A stretch of DNA of 25,044 nt from Prevotellaceae bacterium UBA4361 (lineage in GTDB: Bacteria > Bacteroidota > Bacteroidia > Bacteroidales > Bacteroidaceae). This document shows, in pieces, positions 6,827 through 15,548 of this stretch. The notes below the pieces were generated by a model. That model was not told where the DNA came from. It ran no database searches and worked only from the letters and a program-made list of their open reading frames with translations. The stretch covers positions 1-25,044 of the forward strand of contig DGSN01000074.1 in the NCBI GenBank assembly GCA_002393575.1, given 5' to 3'. The first letter of the stretch is position 1. Each line of letters starts with the position of its first letter. The position numbers and the translations under genes were made by a program.

Positions 6827-6901
6827 GGTAGTTAGTTTGCTATGCGTTTTTGTGTTGTTCTGTTTCTCAAGGCCCTCTTTTTTCCTAAAACTTCTATGTT
6901 A

Positions 6902-7747
6902 ATGAAAAGAATCTTATATACATTCTTGTTGTTTCTGTTCATTCTTCATGCGTCGGCTCAAACATACGAGCAGTGGGTGGAACATGGCATCAAGGCTGCT
7001 GAAACGGACTCGCTACCTGAAGCCATTGCGTACTTCAAGAAGGCACTGAAGCTCAAGCCGAATGATTATCGCAATGCCTTGGTGTTCACCAACATGGGAA
7101 AAGTGCAGGAGACGATGTATTGGCAGGACACGGAACAAAAACAACACGCAGCCGATGCCATCGATTCCTATACGATGGCACTGAGTTTTGCACCTGAGGC
7201 GGTGCCCATGCTTGAAGCTCGCGGAAAGCTCTATCTTCGATTGGAAAACTACGGGAAGGCTCTGATGGACTTCACCACCATCCTCGATGTTGACCCTCAT
7301 CATGTAGAGGCACGGGGCTACCGAGCCTATTGCTATTTGCAGCGACATGAATATGTGGAAGCAAGGATTGACTATATGCGCGTATTGGAAGAAGATGCCA
7401 CGAACTATTCAGCCCAGCTCGGCTTGGCATTGCTCTGCCAAAATACGAACAAGATGACGGAAGCCTTGGAGCGCATCACACTGATGGTGGAAGGGCATCC
7501 CGACAATGCTGAACTCTACAGTGTACGTGCCAGCATGTATGCCGAGAACAAGCAACTCGAACTTGCCATCATGGACCTTGACAAAGCCGTGGAACTGGAT
7601 CCTGATAATTCTAACTATTACCTCTCACGCGCCTATCTTCATAAACAGCAAGGCAACAAACGACGTGCCCTTGCTGACTTCGAGGCTGCTATCAAGAACG
7701 GTGTACCCAGCGCACAACTCGCTGAGGAGCTGAAGGAATGCAGATAG
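6902..7747 (+). CDS. Secreted or periplasmic tetratricopeptide-repeat protein
   Basis: The 281-residue product begins MKRILYTFLLFLFILHASAQ, a signal peptide with likely cleavage after the last A of HASA. The rest consists of TPR helices; clear repeat ends are ALKLKPND, ILDVDPHHVEA, MVEGHPDNAELY and AVELDPDNSNYYLSRA, about six repeats in all. TPR domains bind partner proteins, so this may be an envelope scaffold; no enzymatic motif is seen. I chose the ATG at 6902 because it starts the signal peptide; in-frame ATGs at 6842 and 6896 would add sequence ahead of it. The DUF2264 gene begins 43 bp downstream and may be co-transcribed. Confidence 0.85.
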   Translation: MKRILYTFLLFLFILHASAQTYEQWVEHGIKAAETDSLPEAIAYFKKALKLKPNDYRNALVFTNMGKVQETMYWQDTEQKQHAADAIDSYTMALSFAPEAVPMLEARGKLYLRLENYGKALMDFTTILDVDPHHVEARGYRAYCYLQRHEYVEARIDYMRVLEEDATNYSAQLGLALLCQNTNKMTEALERITLMVEGHPDNAELYSVRASMYAENKQLELAIMDLDKAVELDPDNSNYYLSRAYLHKQQGNKRRALADFEAAIKNGVPSAQLAEELKECR

Positions 7748-7790
7748 ACCGACGTGGAACCCAAATCATGATAAAAACTTGTCACCTAAG

Positions 7791-9800
7791 ATGAAAAGAA
7801 TTCTTCTCGCTTTGATATTGCCCTTGTTGGCAATGTCGTCGTTCGCACAGACGGACAACATCTTCCATGTGGATAATCCCGACTACAAGACCAGTCCGTT
7901 GACGGGCATGACACGCAAGCACTGGATGGATGCAGCCCAGTATATGCTGGAGGGAGCGTTTAGCTATATCCACAACTATGACGATCCATTCAACTTCCCT
8001 AATCAGGGAGGAAAGACCTATCCTCGTGAGGGAGGCAATTCCGTGACTTCCAACCTCGAAGCCCTTTGCCGCACCATGTTTGTGGCAGTGCCATTGCTGA
8101 AAGCCAATCCAGATTTGGAAATCAATGGCATCAAGGTGGGTGAATACTATCGCCGACAGATTCACAACCTGAGTGAGCCTGGAAAACCTATGTACATCAA
8201 AGAACGTAATGGGCGTGCGAGTCAGACGCTGGTGGAGTTTGGCGGATTGGCTCTTTCGCTTACAGCCATGCCCGAAATCCTTTGGGACCCGCTCTCGGCA
8301 GAGGACAAAGCGGCATTCGCCAAACTGATGGTGAGCTATGGCAATGGTCCGACGATTGGTTCCAACTGGCGTTTCTTCAACATCTTCATCATGTCGTTCT
8401 TCAAGACACACGGCTATGAGGTGAAGACTGACTATCTCAACGAATTGCTCAATCTCTGCCTTGAAAAATACCGTGGTGAGGGGTGGTATAACGACAGTCC
8501 TGCTTACGACTACTACAGCATGTGGGCGTTCCAGATGTATGGCATGATTTGGAGTCATTACTACGGTGCGCAACTCAATCCCGATGCCAAGGCTCGCTTC
8601 GAGGCGAACTTCAAGGACTTGGTGCCAAACTATCCGCTGATGTGGGCGAAAAATGGTGAGATGAACATGTACGGACGAAGTATTACATACCGCATGGCTG
8701 CGGCTGTGCCACTGCTGTTGATGGGTTGGCTTGATGGTACTGGCACGGAGGTGAACTACGGATGGATGCGCCGTCTGGCTTCAGCTACGTTGCTTCAGTT
8801 CTTACAGAATCCGAACGTGATGGTGGACCGCATTCCTTGTGTGGGCTATTATGGTCCATTCGAGCCTTGTGTGCAAATCTATTCTTGTCGAGGCAGTGTG
8901 TTTTGGATGGGCAAGGCCTTCTTGGGTTTGCTCGTGCCTGAAGACAATCCTTTCTGGACAGCCAAGGAAAACAACGGACCTTGGGAGAAGGAGTTCAAGA
9001 AAGGACAAGTGTATAACCACTTCATGAAAGGCACAAACATTCTCGTGACGAACTATCCCGACTTGGGTGCTTCCGAAATCCGTGCTTGGTGTAAGGAAAA
9101 GGTGGCAAGCGACTGGCAGAAATTCCGTTCGGGCGAGAACTACAACAAATTTGCATATAACACCGCTTTCCCTTGGATGGCAGACGGAAAGAACGGCGAA
9201 GTGAGTCAGAACTATGCCATCAAGAACAAGAAGGGCGAATGGGAAGTGCTGCGTCTTTACGACTTCGTGAGTTTTAAAGATGGCATCTACCGTCGCGATG
9301 CCGTTTTGGAAACAGACGAGAATGTGAAGTTCAACCTTGCTGAGATTCCTCTGCCAAACGGTGTGTTGCGTGTCGATCGTGTGACTTTGCCAAAAGCATA
9401 CGAGGGTTCCACTCATGCTTTGCGATTGGGCAGTTACACGGTTCCACGACTGAACCAGGACATCAAGACTGGTACACTGAGCAAGCCACGTCTTGCTTGC
9501 TGGGTGGATAATGGCATTTATCAGATTGCCATGAGCGACCTCAAGGACGAGCAGGCAGTGAAGAGCCAAATCGTCACGGGCAAGGACATGCACCCTATGA
9601 GTGAAACTTGTGCTTTGTTGGCTGGCGACTATTCATTGGGCGAAGGAAGCCACATTGTCATCACACTTCAACTGTGGAAACAAAGTGGCAAACGCTTCTC
9701 AAAGAAGGATTTAGGCGTGGTGCGAAATGTGGAAGAGAGAGGCAATGAAGTGGTGATTACTTTCCGCAATGGCAGTCAAAAAGTCGTAAAATTCAATTAA
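7791..9800 (+). CDS. Secreted DUF2264-domain protein, possible polysaccharide-active enzyme
   Basis: The 669-residue product begins MKRILLALILPLLAMSSFAQ, a signal peptide cleaved near SFA/Q, so it is exported. Residues from about 25 onward (PLTGMTRKHWMDAAQYMLEG, then YPREGGNSVTSNLEALCRT and GEGWYNDSPAYDYYSMWAFQ) match the DUF2264 family as I recall it. Such proteins have an alpha/alpha-toroid-like N-terminal region with many aromatic and acidic residues, followed by a beta-rich C-terminal part (from about residue 440 here). This architecture is shared with glycoside hydrolases and polysaccharide lyases, so a role in glycan breakdown is plausible but not shown. The start at 7791 was chosen for the signal peptide; an ATG at 7779 adds four residues. 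Confidence 0.85.
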   Translation: MKRILLALILPLLAMSSFAQTDNIFHVDNPDYKTSPLTGMTRKHWMDAAQYMLEGAFSYIHNYDDPFNFPNQGGKTYPREGGNSVTSNLEALCRTMFVAVPLLKANPDLEINGIKVGEYYRRQIHNLSEPGKPMYIKERNGRASQTLVEFGGLALSLTAMPEILWDPLSAEDKAAFAKLMVSYGNGPTIGSNWRFFNIFIMSFFKTHGYEVKTDYLNELLNLCLEKYRGEGWYNDSPAYDYYSMWAFQMYGMIWSHYYGAQLNPDAKARFEANFKDLVPNYPLMWAKNGEMNMYGRSITYRMAAAVPLLLMGWLDGTGTEVNYGWMRRLASATLLQFLQNPNVMVDRIPCVGYYGPFEPCVQIYSCRGSVFWMGKAFLGLLVPEDNPFWTAKENNGPWEKEFKKGQVYNHFMKGTNILVTNYPDLGASEIRAWCKEKVASDWQKFRSGENYNKFAYNTAFPWMADGKNGEVSQNYAIKNKKGEWEVLRLYDFVSFKDGIYRRDAVLETDENVKFNLAEIPLPNGVLRVDRVTLPKAYEGSTHALRLGSYTVPRLNQDIKTGTLSKPRLACWVDNGIYQIAMSDLKDEQAVKSQIVTGKDMHPMSETCALLAGDYSLGEGSHIVITLQLWKQSGKRFSKKDLGVVRNVEERGNEVVITFRNGSQKVVKFN

Positions 9801-9843
9801 ATCGCGGAATTTGAGCGAAATAAACATATTATTGCGTAAAAAA

Positions 9844-9876
9844 TTTGGCGTAATTGAAAAAATAATCGTACCTTTG
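9844..9876 (+). promoter_or_regulatory. Promoter of the rimP-nusA-infB cluster
   Basis: TTTG at 9844-9847 and TACCTTTG at 9869-9876 match the Bacteroidetes -33 and -7 consensus with 21 bp between them. Transcription should start around 9883, leaving about a 65-nt leader before rimP. Confidence 0.85.
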
Positions 9877-9889
9877 CAAAAGAAATGAA

Positions 9890-9916
9890 AAGGAGGGGCT
9901 CGCGGAGTTCCTCCTT
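9890..9916 (+). promoter_or_regulatory. Leader hairpin upstream of rimP
   Basis: AAGGAGGGGCT (9890-9900) pairs with AGTTCCTCCTT (9906-9916) over 11 base pairs including two G-U pairs, with the 5-nt loop CGCGG. It lies within the first 10-35 nt of the predicted transcript. It could be an attenuator, a protein-binding site or an RNA-stabilising 5' hairpin; no clean T-run follows. Confidence 0.65.
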
Positions 9917-9947
9917 ATTATTTGTAAAATCTTGTTGTTAGTTTTTC

Positions 9948-10415
9948 ATGATTGACAAAAACAAAGTGAGAGAGCTGGCTGAGGAATGGCTCAAAGACAA
10001 AGAATATTTCCTCGTAGATGCCTCAGTTGATGCGAATAATAGCATTGTTGTTGAAATCGACCACAAGGATGGAGTCTGGATTGAAGACTGCTGCGAACTG
10101 AGCAAGTACATCGAAGGGCATCTGGACCGTGACGTGGAAGACTATGAGTTGGAAGTAGGCAGTGCTGGCATTGGGCAGCCGTTCAAGGTGCTTCAGCAGT
10201 ATGTGAACAGCATCGGCTACGATGTGGAGCTTCTGACCAAGGCGGGCAAGAAAATGGAAGGTACGCTCACGGCTGCCGACGAAGAAGGTTTCACCGTGGA
10301 AGTTCCTGAAAAGCAAAAACTGGAAGGGCAGAAACGTCCGCAGATGGTGGATGTGGAGCACCGCTTTGGGTATGACGACGTGAAATGGGTGAAATCTGTG
10401 ATTGATTTCAAGTGA
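9948..10415 (+). CDS. rimP: Ribosome maturation factor RimP
   Basis: RimP assists 30S subunit assembly. The 155-residue product has the two-domain layout: an N-terminal domain with VEIDHKDGVWIEDCCELSKY and the conserved DYELEVGSAGIGQPF segment, then a C-terminal SH3-like barrel (GYDVELLTKAGKKMEGTL). It is slightly divergent, as usual in Bacteroidetes. It is the first gene after the promoter at 9869 and precedes nusA, the classic rimP-nusA-infB order. Confidence 0.95.
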   Translation: MIDKNKVRELAEEWLKDKEYFLVDASVDANNSIVVEIDHKDGVWIEDCCELSKYIEGHLDRDVEDYELEVGSAGIGQPFKVLQQYVNSIGYDVELLTKAGKKMEGTLTAADEEGFTVEVPEKQKLEGQKRPQMVDVEHRFGYDDVKWVKSVIDFK

Positions 10416-10465
10416 TTTTCGGAATTTTGGCTTATCATTGCAATAGAATAAAAAAATATATCAAC

Positions 10466-10514
10466 AAATGAGGATGGCAGCAGGGATGGTTTCTCCCGCA
10501 GGCTCATTTTTCAT
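10466..10514 (+). terminator. Hairpin with T-rich tail between rimP and nusA, possible attenuator
   Basis: AAATGAG (10466-10472) pairs with CTCATTT (10503-10509), enclosing an inner stem in which GC-GGGA (10480-10486, one bulged A) pairs with TCCCGC (10494-10499). A run of T (TTTTTCATTT) follows the outer arm. It resembles an intrinsic terminator placed 16 bp before nusA, so it may reduce or regulate read-through from rimP. Confidence 0.6.
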
Positions 10515-10529
10515 TTAATTTATAAGTAA

Positions 10530-11795
10530 ATGGCTACAAAGAAAGCGAATCAGGGCATTAACCTGATTGAAACTTTTAAAGATTTCAAAGATACGAAGCA
10601 CATCGATAGAACCACGCTCGTGAGTGTTATCGAGGAATCGTTTCGTAGTGTGATTCAGAAGATGTATGGTCACGACGATAATTTCGACGTGATTGTCAAC
10701 CCCGACCAAGGCGACTTCGAAATCTATCAGAATCGTGAAGTGGTTCCTGATGGGGAAGTGGTGGATGAATCCAGTCAGATTTCCTTGTCAGAGGCACAGA
10801 AGATTGACGAGGACTATGAAGTGGGTGAGGATGTGAGCCAGAAGGTGAACTTTGCTGACTTCGGTCGTCGTAATATCCTGACGCTCCGTCAGACGATGGC
10901 TGCCAAGATTCTCGAACTGGAACATGACAACCTTTACAACAAGTACAAGGAGAAGGAGGGTCAGATTATCACTGCCGAGGTGTATCAGATTTGGAAGCGT
11001 GAGATGTTGCTCCTCGATGAGGAAGGCAACGAACTGTTGTTGCCAAAGACGGAACAGATACCTGGCGACTTCTTCCGTAAGGGTGAAGCTGCACGTGCTA
11101 TCGTGCTTCGTGTGGATAACCTCAACAACAATCCAAAAATCATCCTGTCGCGTACAGCTCCTGAGTTCCTCGAACGACTGTTGGAGAACGAAGTGCCAGA
11201 AATCAATGACGGTTTGATTACGATACACAAGATTGTTCGTATTCCTGGCGAAAGAGCAAAGATTGCCGTGGAGAGCTACAATGAACGCATTGACCCTGTG
11301 GGAGCCTGCGTGGGTGTGAAGGGTAGTCGTATTCATGGCATCGTGCGTGAATTGCGCAATGAGAACATCGACGTCATCAACTACACCAGTAACTCGAAAC
11401 TTTTCATCCAGCGTGCGCTGAGTCCTGCTCGCATCTCGTCTATCAATCTCGACGAAGAGAACAAGAAGGCTGAGGTGTATTTGCAGCCAGACCAGGTGTC
11501 GCTTGCCATCGGTAAGAACGGTCTGAACATCAAGTTGGCAAGTATGCTCACGGGTTACACCATCGACGTATTCCGCGAATTGAACGAAAACGAAACTGAC
11601 GACGAGGACATCTACCTCGACGAGTTCAAGGACGAAATCGAAGACTGGGTTATCGAAGCCATCAAGGGTATCGGTCTCGACACTGCCAAGAGTGTGCTCA
11701 ATGCACCTCGCGACATGATTGTTGAGCAGGCTGACTTGGAGGAAGATACGGTTGACCACGTACTCGAAGTGCTCCGTGCTGAGTTTGAGAATTAA
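10530..11795 (+). CDS. nusA: Transcription termination/antitermination factor NusA
   Basis: NusA binds RNA polymerase and modulates pausing, termination and antitermination. The 421-residue product has the N-terminal polymerase-binding domain (about 1-130), an S1 domain (EGQIITAEVYQIWKREMLLL), then two KH domains: GACVGVKGSRIHGIVREL with the SPARIS segment, and VSLAIGKNGLNIKLASMLTG. A short acidic C-terminal region (ENETDDEDIYLDEFKDEIED) and a small helical tail follow, and the two long AR repeats of E. coli NusA are absent. The ATG at 10530 directly follows the hairpin region. Confidence 0.97.
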   Translation: MATKKANQGINLIETFKDFKDTKHIDRTTLVSVIEESFRSVIQKMYGHDDNFDVIVNPDQGDFEIYQNREVVPDGEVVDESSQISLSEAQKIDEDYEVGEDVSQKVNFADFGRRNILTLRQTMAAKILELEHDNLYNKYKEKEGQIITAEVYQIWKREMLLLDEEGNELLLPKTEQIPGDFFRKGEAARAIVLRVDNLNNNPKIILSRTAPEFLERLLENEVPEINDGLITIHKIVRIPGERAKIAVESYNERIDPVGACVGVKGSRIHGIVRELRNENIDVINYTSNSKLFIQRALSPARISSINLDEENKKAEVYLQPDQVSLAIGKNGLNIKLASMLTGYTIDVFRELNENETDDEDIYLDEFKDEIEDWVIEAIKGIGLDTAKSVLNAPRDMIVEQADLEEDTVDHVLEVLRAEFEN

Positions 11796-11809
11796 ATCGA
11801 CGTATGAAA

Positions 11810-11844
11810 GGACTAAGGTCTATGGACTAAGGTCTGAGGTCGTC
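11810..11844 (+). repeat. Heptamer repeat between nusA and infB
   Basis: GGACTAA, GGTCTAT, GGACTAA, GGTCTGA and GGTCGTC follow one another in strict 7-bp register. The sequence differs from the GTGAAGC and GAATGAA types elsewhere, but the period is the same. The rest of the 123-bp gap is AT-rich and holds no gene. Confidence 0.75.
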
Positions 11845-11918
11845 TTTGACTCATGCACTTGTAATTGACTGGAAAACGTGAAGATATTAAAAAATAATCA
11901 TAATTAGAAAGATAATAC

Positions 11919-14900
11919 ATGCCTGTTAGACTGAACAAAGCACTTAAGGAATTAAATGTGGGAATCAACACCGTGGCTGAATTCCTGCAAAAGAAAGGGA
12001 AGGCATTGGAAGATGCCAGCCCTAATGCAAAGCTCACGGATGAGCAGTATTCACTGCTTATGACTGCTTTCGGTGCTGACAAGAACAAGCTCGAGGAAGT
12101 GAAGCGCGATATACAGTCGCGTAAGGAGAAGGAACTGAAAGAGCGTGAGGAGCGCCGTGAACAGATGCAGCGCGGAAAGGTGGACAAGAAGAAAACAGAA
12201 TTGTTCCGCACCGATTCCGAGCCAAAACAAAAATTTAAGGTAGTCGGCAATATCAAGGATATTCAGTCGAAAGGCAAAGAATCTACCCCTGCTGTTGAAC
12301 AAAAAGTGGAGGAGAAAGTTGCTGTTGTGGAAGAAAAGGCCACAGTGGTGGAAACTCCTGTTGCACCTGTAGAGGATAAGAAGCCTGAGGTGGTTCAAGA
12401 GGCTGTTGTTGAGGTCGAAAAGGAAGTGGCTCCAGCGGTAGAACATCCAGAACCTGCATCGGCAGAGGTGGAAAAGAAAGAAGAAAAACCTGCTGATAAG
12501 GAAGAGAAACCAGCAGAAAAGGTTGAGGAACAGCCTCTTGCTCCAGCAGTTGATGAGGAAAAACCATCGGTTGAGTCAGTTGATGACCATGATGATGGAT
12601 CTGAAATCATCAAGCCAACCATACGCGAAGCAGGTGTGGATGCCGATGGTGTGTTCCGCACGCAATCTCCTGATGCGGGTTTGCAGTTCAAGAAAGTGGG
12701 CTTTATCGACCTGAATGCTATCAATTCCAAAACCCGTCCTGACAAGAAGAGCAAGCAAGAGCGCAAGAAGGAGCGTGAAGAAAAAGAACGCGAGCGCAAG
12801 GCTCAGCAAGCTACGCAGCAGGGCGGACAGCAGAATGGTCAGGGTGCTGGTCAGAAGAAGAAGCGTAACCGCATTGACAAGCAGAAGGTGGACATCGTTT
12901 CTGCTGCCAGCCAGATTAAGGATAATCCTGGTAAGAAGAAAAAGAACCAGCAGCCTGGTGGTGCTCAGAACCAGCAGCAAGGTTCAGGAAAGAACAAGAA
13001 GGGCAAGAAGGGACAGGCACCTGTGAAGCAGGCTGAACTCACTGACGAGGAAGTAGCAAAGCAGGTAAAGGAGACACTCGCACGCCTCACCAACAAGCAG
13101 ATGAAGAAGGGTGTGAAGTATCGTAAGGAGAAGCGCGAGAATATCCATAACCGCATGGCTGAGCTTGAGCAGGAGGAAAATGCAGAAAGCAAGATTCTGA
13201 AGCTGACCGAGTTCGTGACTGCTAACGACCTTGCCACGATGATGAATATCCCTGTCACGAAGGTCATCGGAACCTGCATGTCGATTGGCATCATGGTGTC
13301 TATCAACCAGCGTCTCGATGCCGAAACCATCAATTTGGTGGCAGAGGAATTCGGATTCAGCACTTCTTACGTAAGTGAGGAAGTGAGCAACGCTGTGGAG
13401 GAAGTGGAAGACAAGCCTGAAGACCTCGTGCCTCGCGCACCAATCATTACGGTGATGGGACACGTTGACCACGGTAAGACTTCACTCCTCGACTATATCC
13501 GCAAGACGAATGTGATTGCTGGTGAGGCGGGTGGTATCACTCAGCACATCGGTGCTTACAACGTGAAGATGCAGAACGGTAAGCACATCACATTCCTCGA
13601 TACTCCTGGTCACGAAGCATTTACTGCCATGCGTGCTCGTGGTGCGCAAGTCACCGATATTGCCATCATCATCATTGCAGCCGACGATGACATCATGCCT
13701 CAAACGAAGGAGGCCATCAGTCATGCCGTGGCTGCCAACGTTCCAATGGTGTTCGCCATCAACAAGATTGATAAACCTGGAGCTAATCCAGAAAAAATCA
13801 AAGAACAGTTGGCTGCCATGAACTACCTTGTGGAAGACTGGGGCGGTAAATATCAGAGTCAGGACATTTCTGCCAAGAAGGGTATCAACGTGGACTTGTT
13901 GATGGAAAAGGTGTTGCTCGAAGCCGAAGTGCTCGACCTCAAGGCCAATCCAAATCGCAAGGCAACAGGTTCTGTCATTGAGTCCTCTCTCGACAAGGGT
14001 CGTGGTTATGTGGCAACGGTACTTGTGCAGAATGGTACACTCCGTCAAGGCGACATCGTTTTGGCTGGAACAAGTTGGGGTCGCATCAAGGCTATGTTCA
14101 ACGAGCGTGGTCAGCGCATCCAGCAAGTTCTTCCTGCCGAACCAGCCCTTATCCTTGGCTTGAATGGTGCTCCAACGGCAGGCGACCAGTTCCACGTGAT
14201 GGAAACCGAGCAGGAAGCACGTGACATTGCCAACAAGCGCGAACAGCTCAAGCGCGAACAGGGTATTCGTACCACTCGCCGCAAGGGTCTCGAAGACATT
14301 GCACATGACATTGCAGTCGGTGGTGTTCAGGACCTCAACCTCGTCATCAAGGGCGACGTGGATGGTTCTATCGAAGCCCTCAGCGACTCCCTCATCAAGC
14401 TTTCTACTGAGAAGATTCATGTGAATGTCATCTATAAGGCTGTGGGTCAGATTTCTGAAAGCGATGTATCGCTTGCCAAGGCATCCGATGCTATCATTGT
14501 CGGCTTCCAGGTGCGCCCATCGCAGGCTGCCCGTCGTTTGGCAGACCAGGAAGGCGTTGACATCCGTCTCTACTCTATCATCTACGATACGATTGAGGAA
14601 ATCAAGAGCGCGATGGAAGGTATGCTTGCTCCTGAAATCAAGGAGGAATACACGGGTACAGCCGAAGTGCGTCAGATTTATCACATCACCAAGGTGGGAA
14701 CCGTGGCTGGTGCATTCGTCACCGATGGAAAGATTCACCGCAGCGACAAGGTGCGTGTTGTTCGTGACGGCATAGTTGTTCACACCGCCGACATCAATGC
14801 ACTCAAGCGTTTCAAGGACGATGTGAAGGAAGTTGGCAACAACTTCGATTGCGGTATCTCGCTGGTAAATTATAACGACCTACGCGAAGGTGATATCCTC

Positions 14901-14939
14901 GAAGCATTTGCAGAAATCGAAGTAAAGCAAAAGTTGTAA
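11919..14939 (+). CDS. infB: Translation initiation factor IF-2
   Basis: IF-2 is the GTPase that brings initiator tRNA to the 30S subunit and promotes subunit joining. The 1006-residue product has a short N-terminal IF2_N-like motif (LNKALKELNVGINTVAEFLQ), a long Lys/Glu/Pro- and then Gln-rich linker (about 60-410), and a second IF2_N segment (VTANDLATMMNIPVTKVIGT). The GTPase domain has G1 GHVDHGKTS (from about residue 514), G3 DTPGHEAF and G4 NKID. Domains II-IV follow to the C-terminus. The long charged linker is common in Bacteroidetes IF-2. It is followed after 30 bp by the CvpA-like gene. Confidence 0.98.
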   Translation: MPVRLNKALKELNVGINTVAEFLQKKGKALEDASPNAKLTDEQYSLLMTAFGADKNKLEEVKRDIQSRKEKELKEREERREQMQRGKVDKKKTELFRTDSEPKQKFKVVGNIKDIQSKGKESTPAVEQKVEEKVAVVEEKATVVETPVAPVEDKKPEVVQEAVVEVEKEVAPAVEHPEPASAEVEKKEEKPADKEEKPAEKVEEQPLAPAVDEEKPSVESVDDHDDGSEIIKPTIREAGVDADGVFRTQSPDAGLQFKKVGFIDLNAINSKTRPDKKSKQERKKEREEKERERKAQQATQQGGQQNGQGAGQKKKRNRIDKQKVDIVSAASQIKDNPGKKKKNQQPGGAQNQQQGSGKNKKGKKGQAPVKQAELTDEEVAKQVKETLARLTNKQMKKGVKYRKEKRENIHNRMAELEQEENAESKILKLTEFVTANDLATMMNIPVTKVIGTCMSIGIMVSINQRLDAETINLVAEEFGFSTSYVSEEVSNAVEEVEDKPEDLVPRAPIITVMGHVDHGKTSLLDYIRKTNVIAGEAGGITQHIGAYNVKMQNGKHITFLDTPGHEAFTAMRARGAQVTDIAIIIIAADDDIMPQTKEAISHAVAANVPMVFAINKIDKPGANPEKIKEQLAAMNYLVEDWGGKYQSQDISAKKGINVDLLMEKVLLEAEVLDLKANPNRKATGSVIESSLDKGRGYVATVLVQNGTLRQGDIVLAGTSWGRIKAMFNERGQRIQQVLPAEPALILGLNGAPTAGDQFHVMETEQEARDIANKREQLKREQGIRTTRRKGLEDIAHDIAVGGVQDLNLVIKGDVDGSIEALSDSLIKLSTEKIHVNVIYKAVGQISESDVSLAKASDAIIVGFQVRPSQAARRLADQEGVDIRLYSIIYDTIEEIKSAMEGMLAPEIKEEYTGTAEVRQIYHITKVGTVAGAFVTDGKIHRSDKVRVVRDGIVVHTADINALKRFKDDVKEVGNNFDCGISLVNYNDLREGDILEAFAEIEVKQKL

Positions 14940-14969
14940 GGTAACAAAGTTTTCTTTCCATAGAAATAA

Positions 14970-15527
14970 ATGGATACACTCATATTAATCGTTTTGCTTG
15001 TAGGTGCCATCATCGGTTTCATCCAAGGTGCCTTCAAGCAAATCGCAAATTTAGCAGGAGTAGTGGTAGGCTTTTTGCTTGCCATTTCTCTTTATGACCG
15101 TTTTGGTGAGTATTTGGCATCTGCCACAGGAGCATCAGATACTATTGGCAATACCATTGCTTTTGTCGTCATTGTCATCCTCGTTCCCATCGTTTTGGGC
15201 TGGTTGGCATCGTTGCTCACGAAGTTCTTCAAGACCGTCCATCTCAGCTTCCTCAATCGTTTGGCTGGTGCATTCGTTGGACTCGTGTGCTATGGACTTT
15301 TGCTCAGTGTGGCGTTCAACATCATGGACTTTGCCAAGAGCAATGGCGGTATGCATCCCGAAAAGTTGGAAGAGCGCAGCGAGCTTTTCTATGCGTGGAA
15401 ACATGCTGCTCAGTGGGCTATGCCCGACGTGACCATTGTGACAGACTCAACGGAGGAAGCAAACGGACAGACCCCCATGCATGGCATCAAAAGCGAATTG
15501 CCTACGATTCTTGGGGGCGAAGAATAA
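14970..15527 (+). CDS. CvpA-family inner-membrane protein
   Basis: The 185-residue product has four predicted hydrophobic segments: residues 2-20 (LILIVLLVGAIIGF), 25-45, 60-85 (TIAFVVIVILVPIVLGWLAS) and 100-120 (GAFVGLVCYGLLLSVAFNIM). This is the CvpA pattern, including a G-x-x-x-G-rich first helix (GAIIGFIQGAFKQ). E. coli CvpA is needed for colicin V production and has been linked to envelope stress tolerance; the role here is unknown. The gene lies 30 bp after infB and 21 bp before sufB, so it is probably co-transcribed. Confidence 0.9.
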   Translation: MDTLILIVLLVGAIIGFIQGAFKQIANLAGVVVGFLLAISLYDRFGEYLASATGASDTIGNTIAFVVIVILVPIVLGWLASLLTKFFKTVHLSFLNRLAGAFVGLVCYGLLLSVAFNIMDFAKSNGGMHPEKLEERSELFYAWKHAAQWAMPDVTIVTDSTEEANGQTPMHGIKSELPTILGGEE

Positions 15528-15548
15528 CAAACATCTCAACATTCCTAC

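Noticed and set aside
6842..6901. Longer N-terminus for the TPR protein
   Set aside because: It would place 20 residues ahead of a complete signal peptide that begins at 6902.
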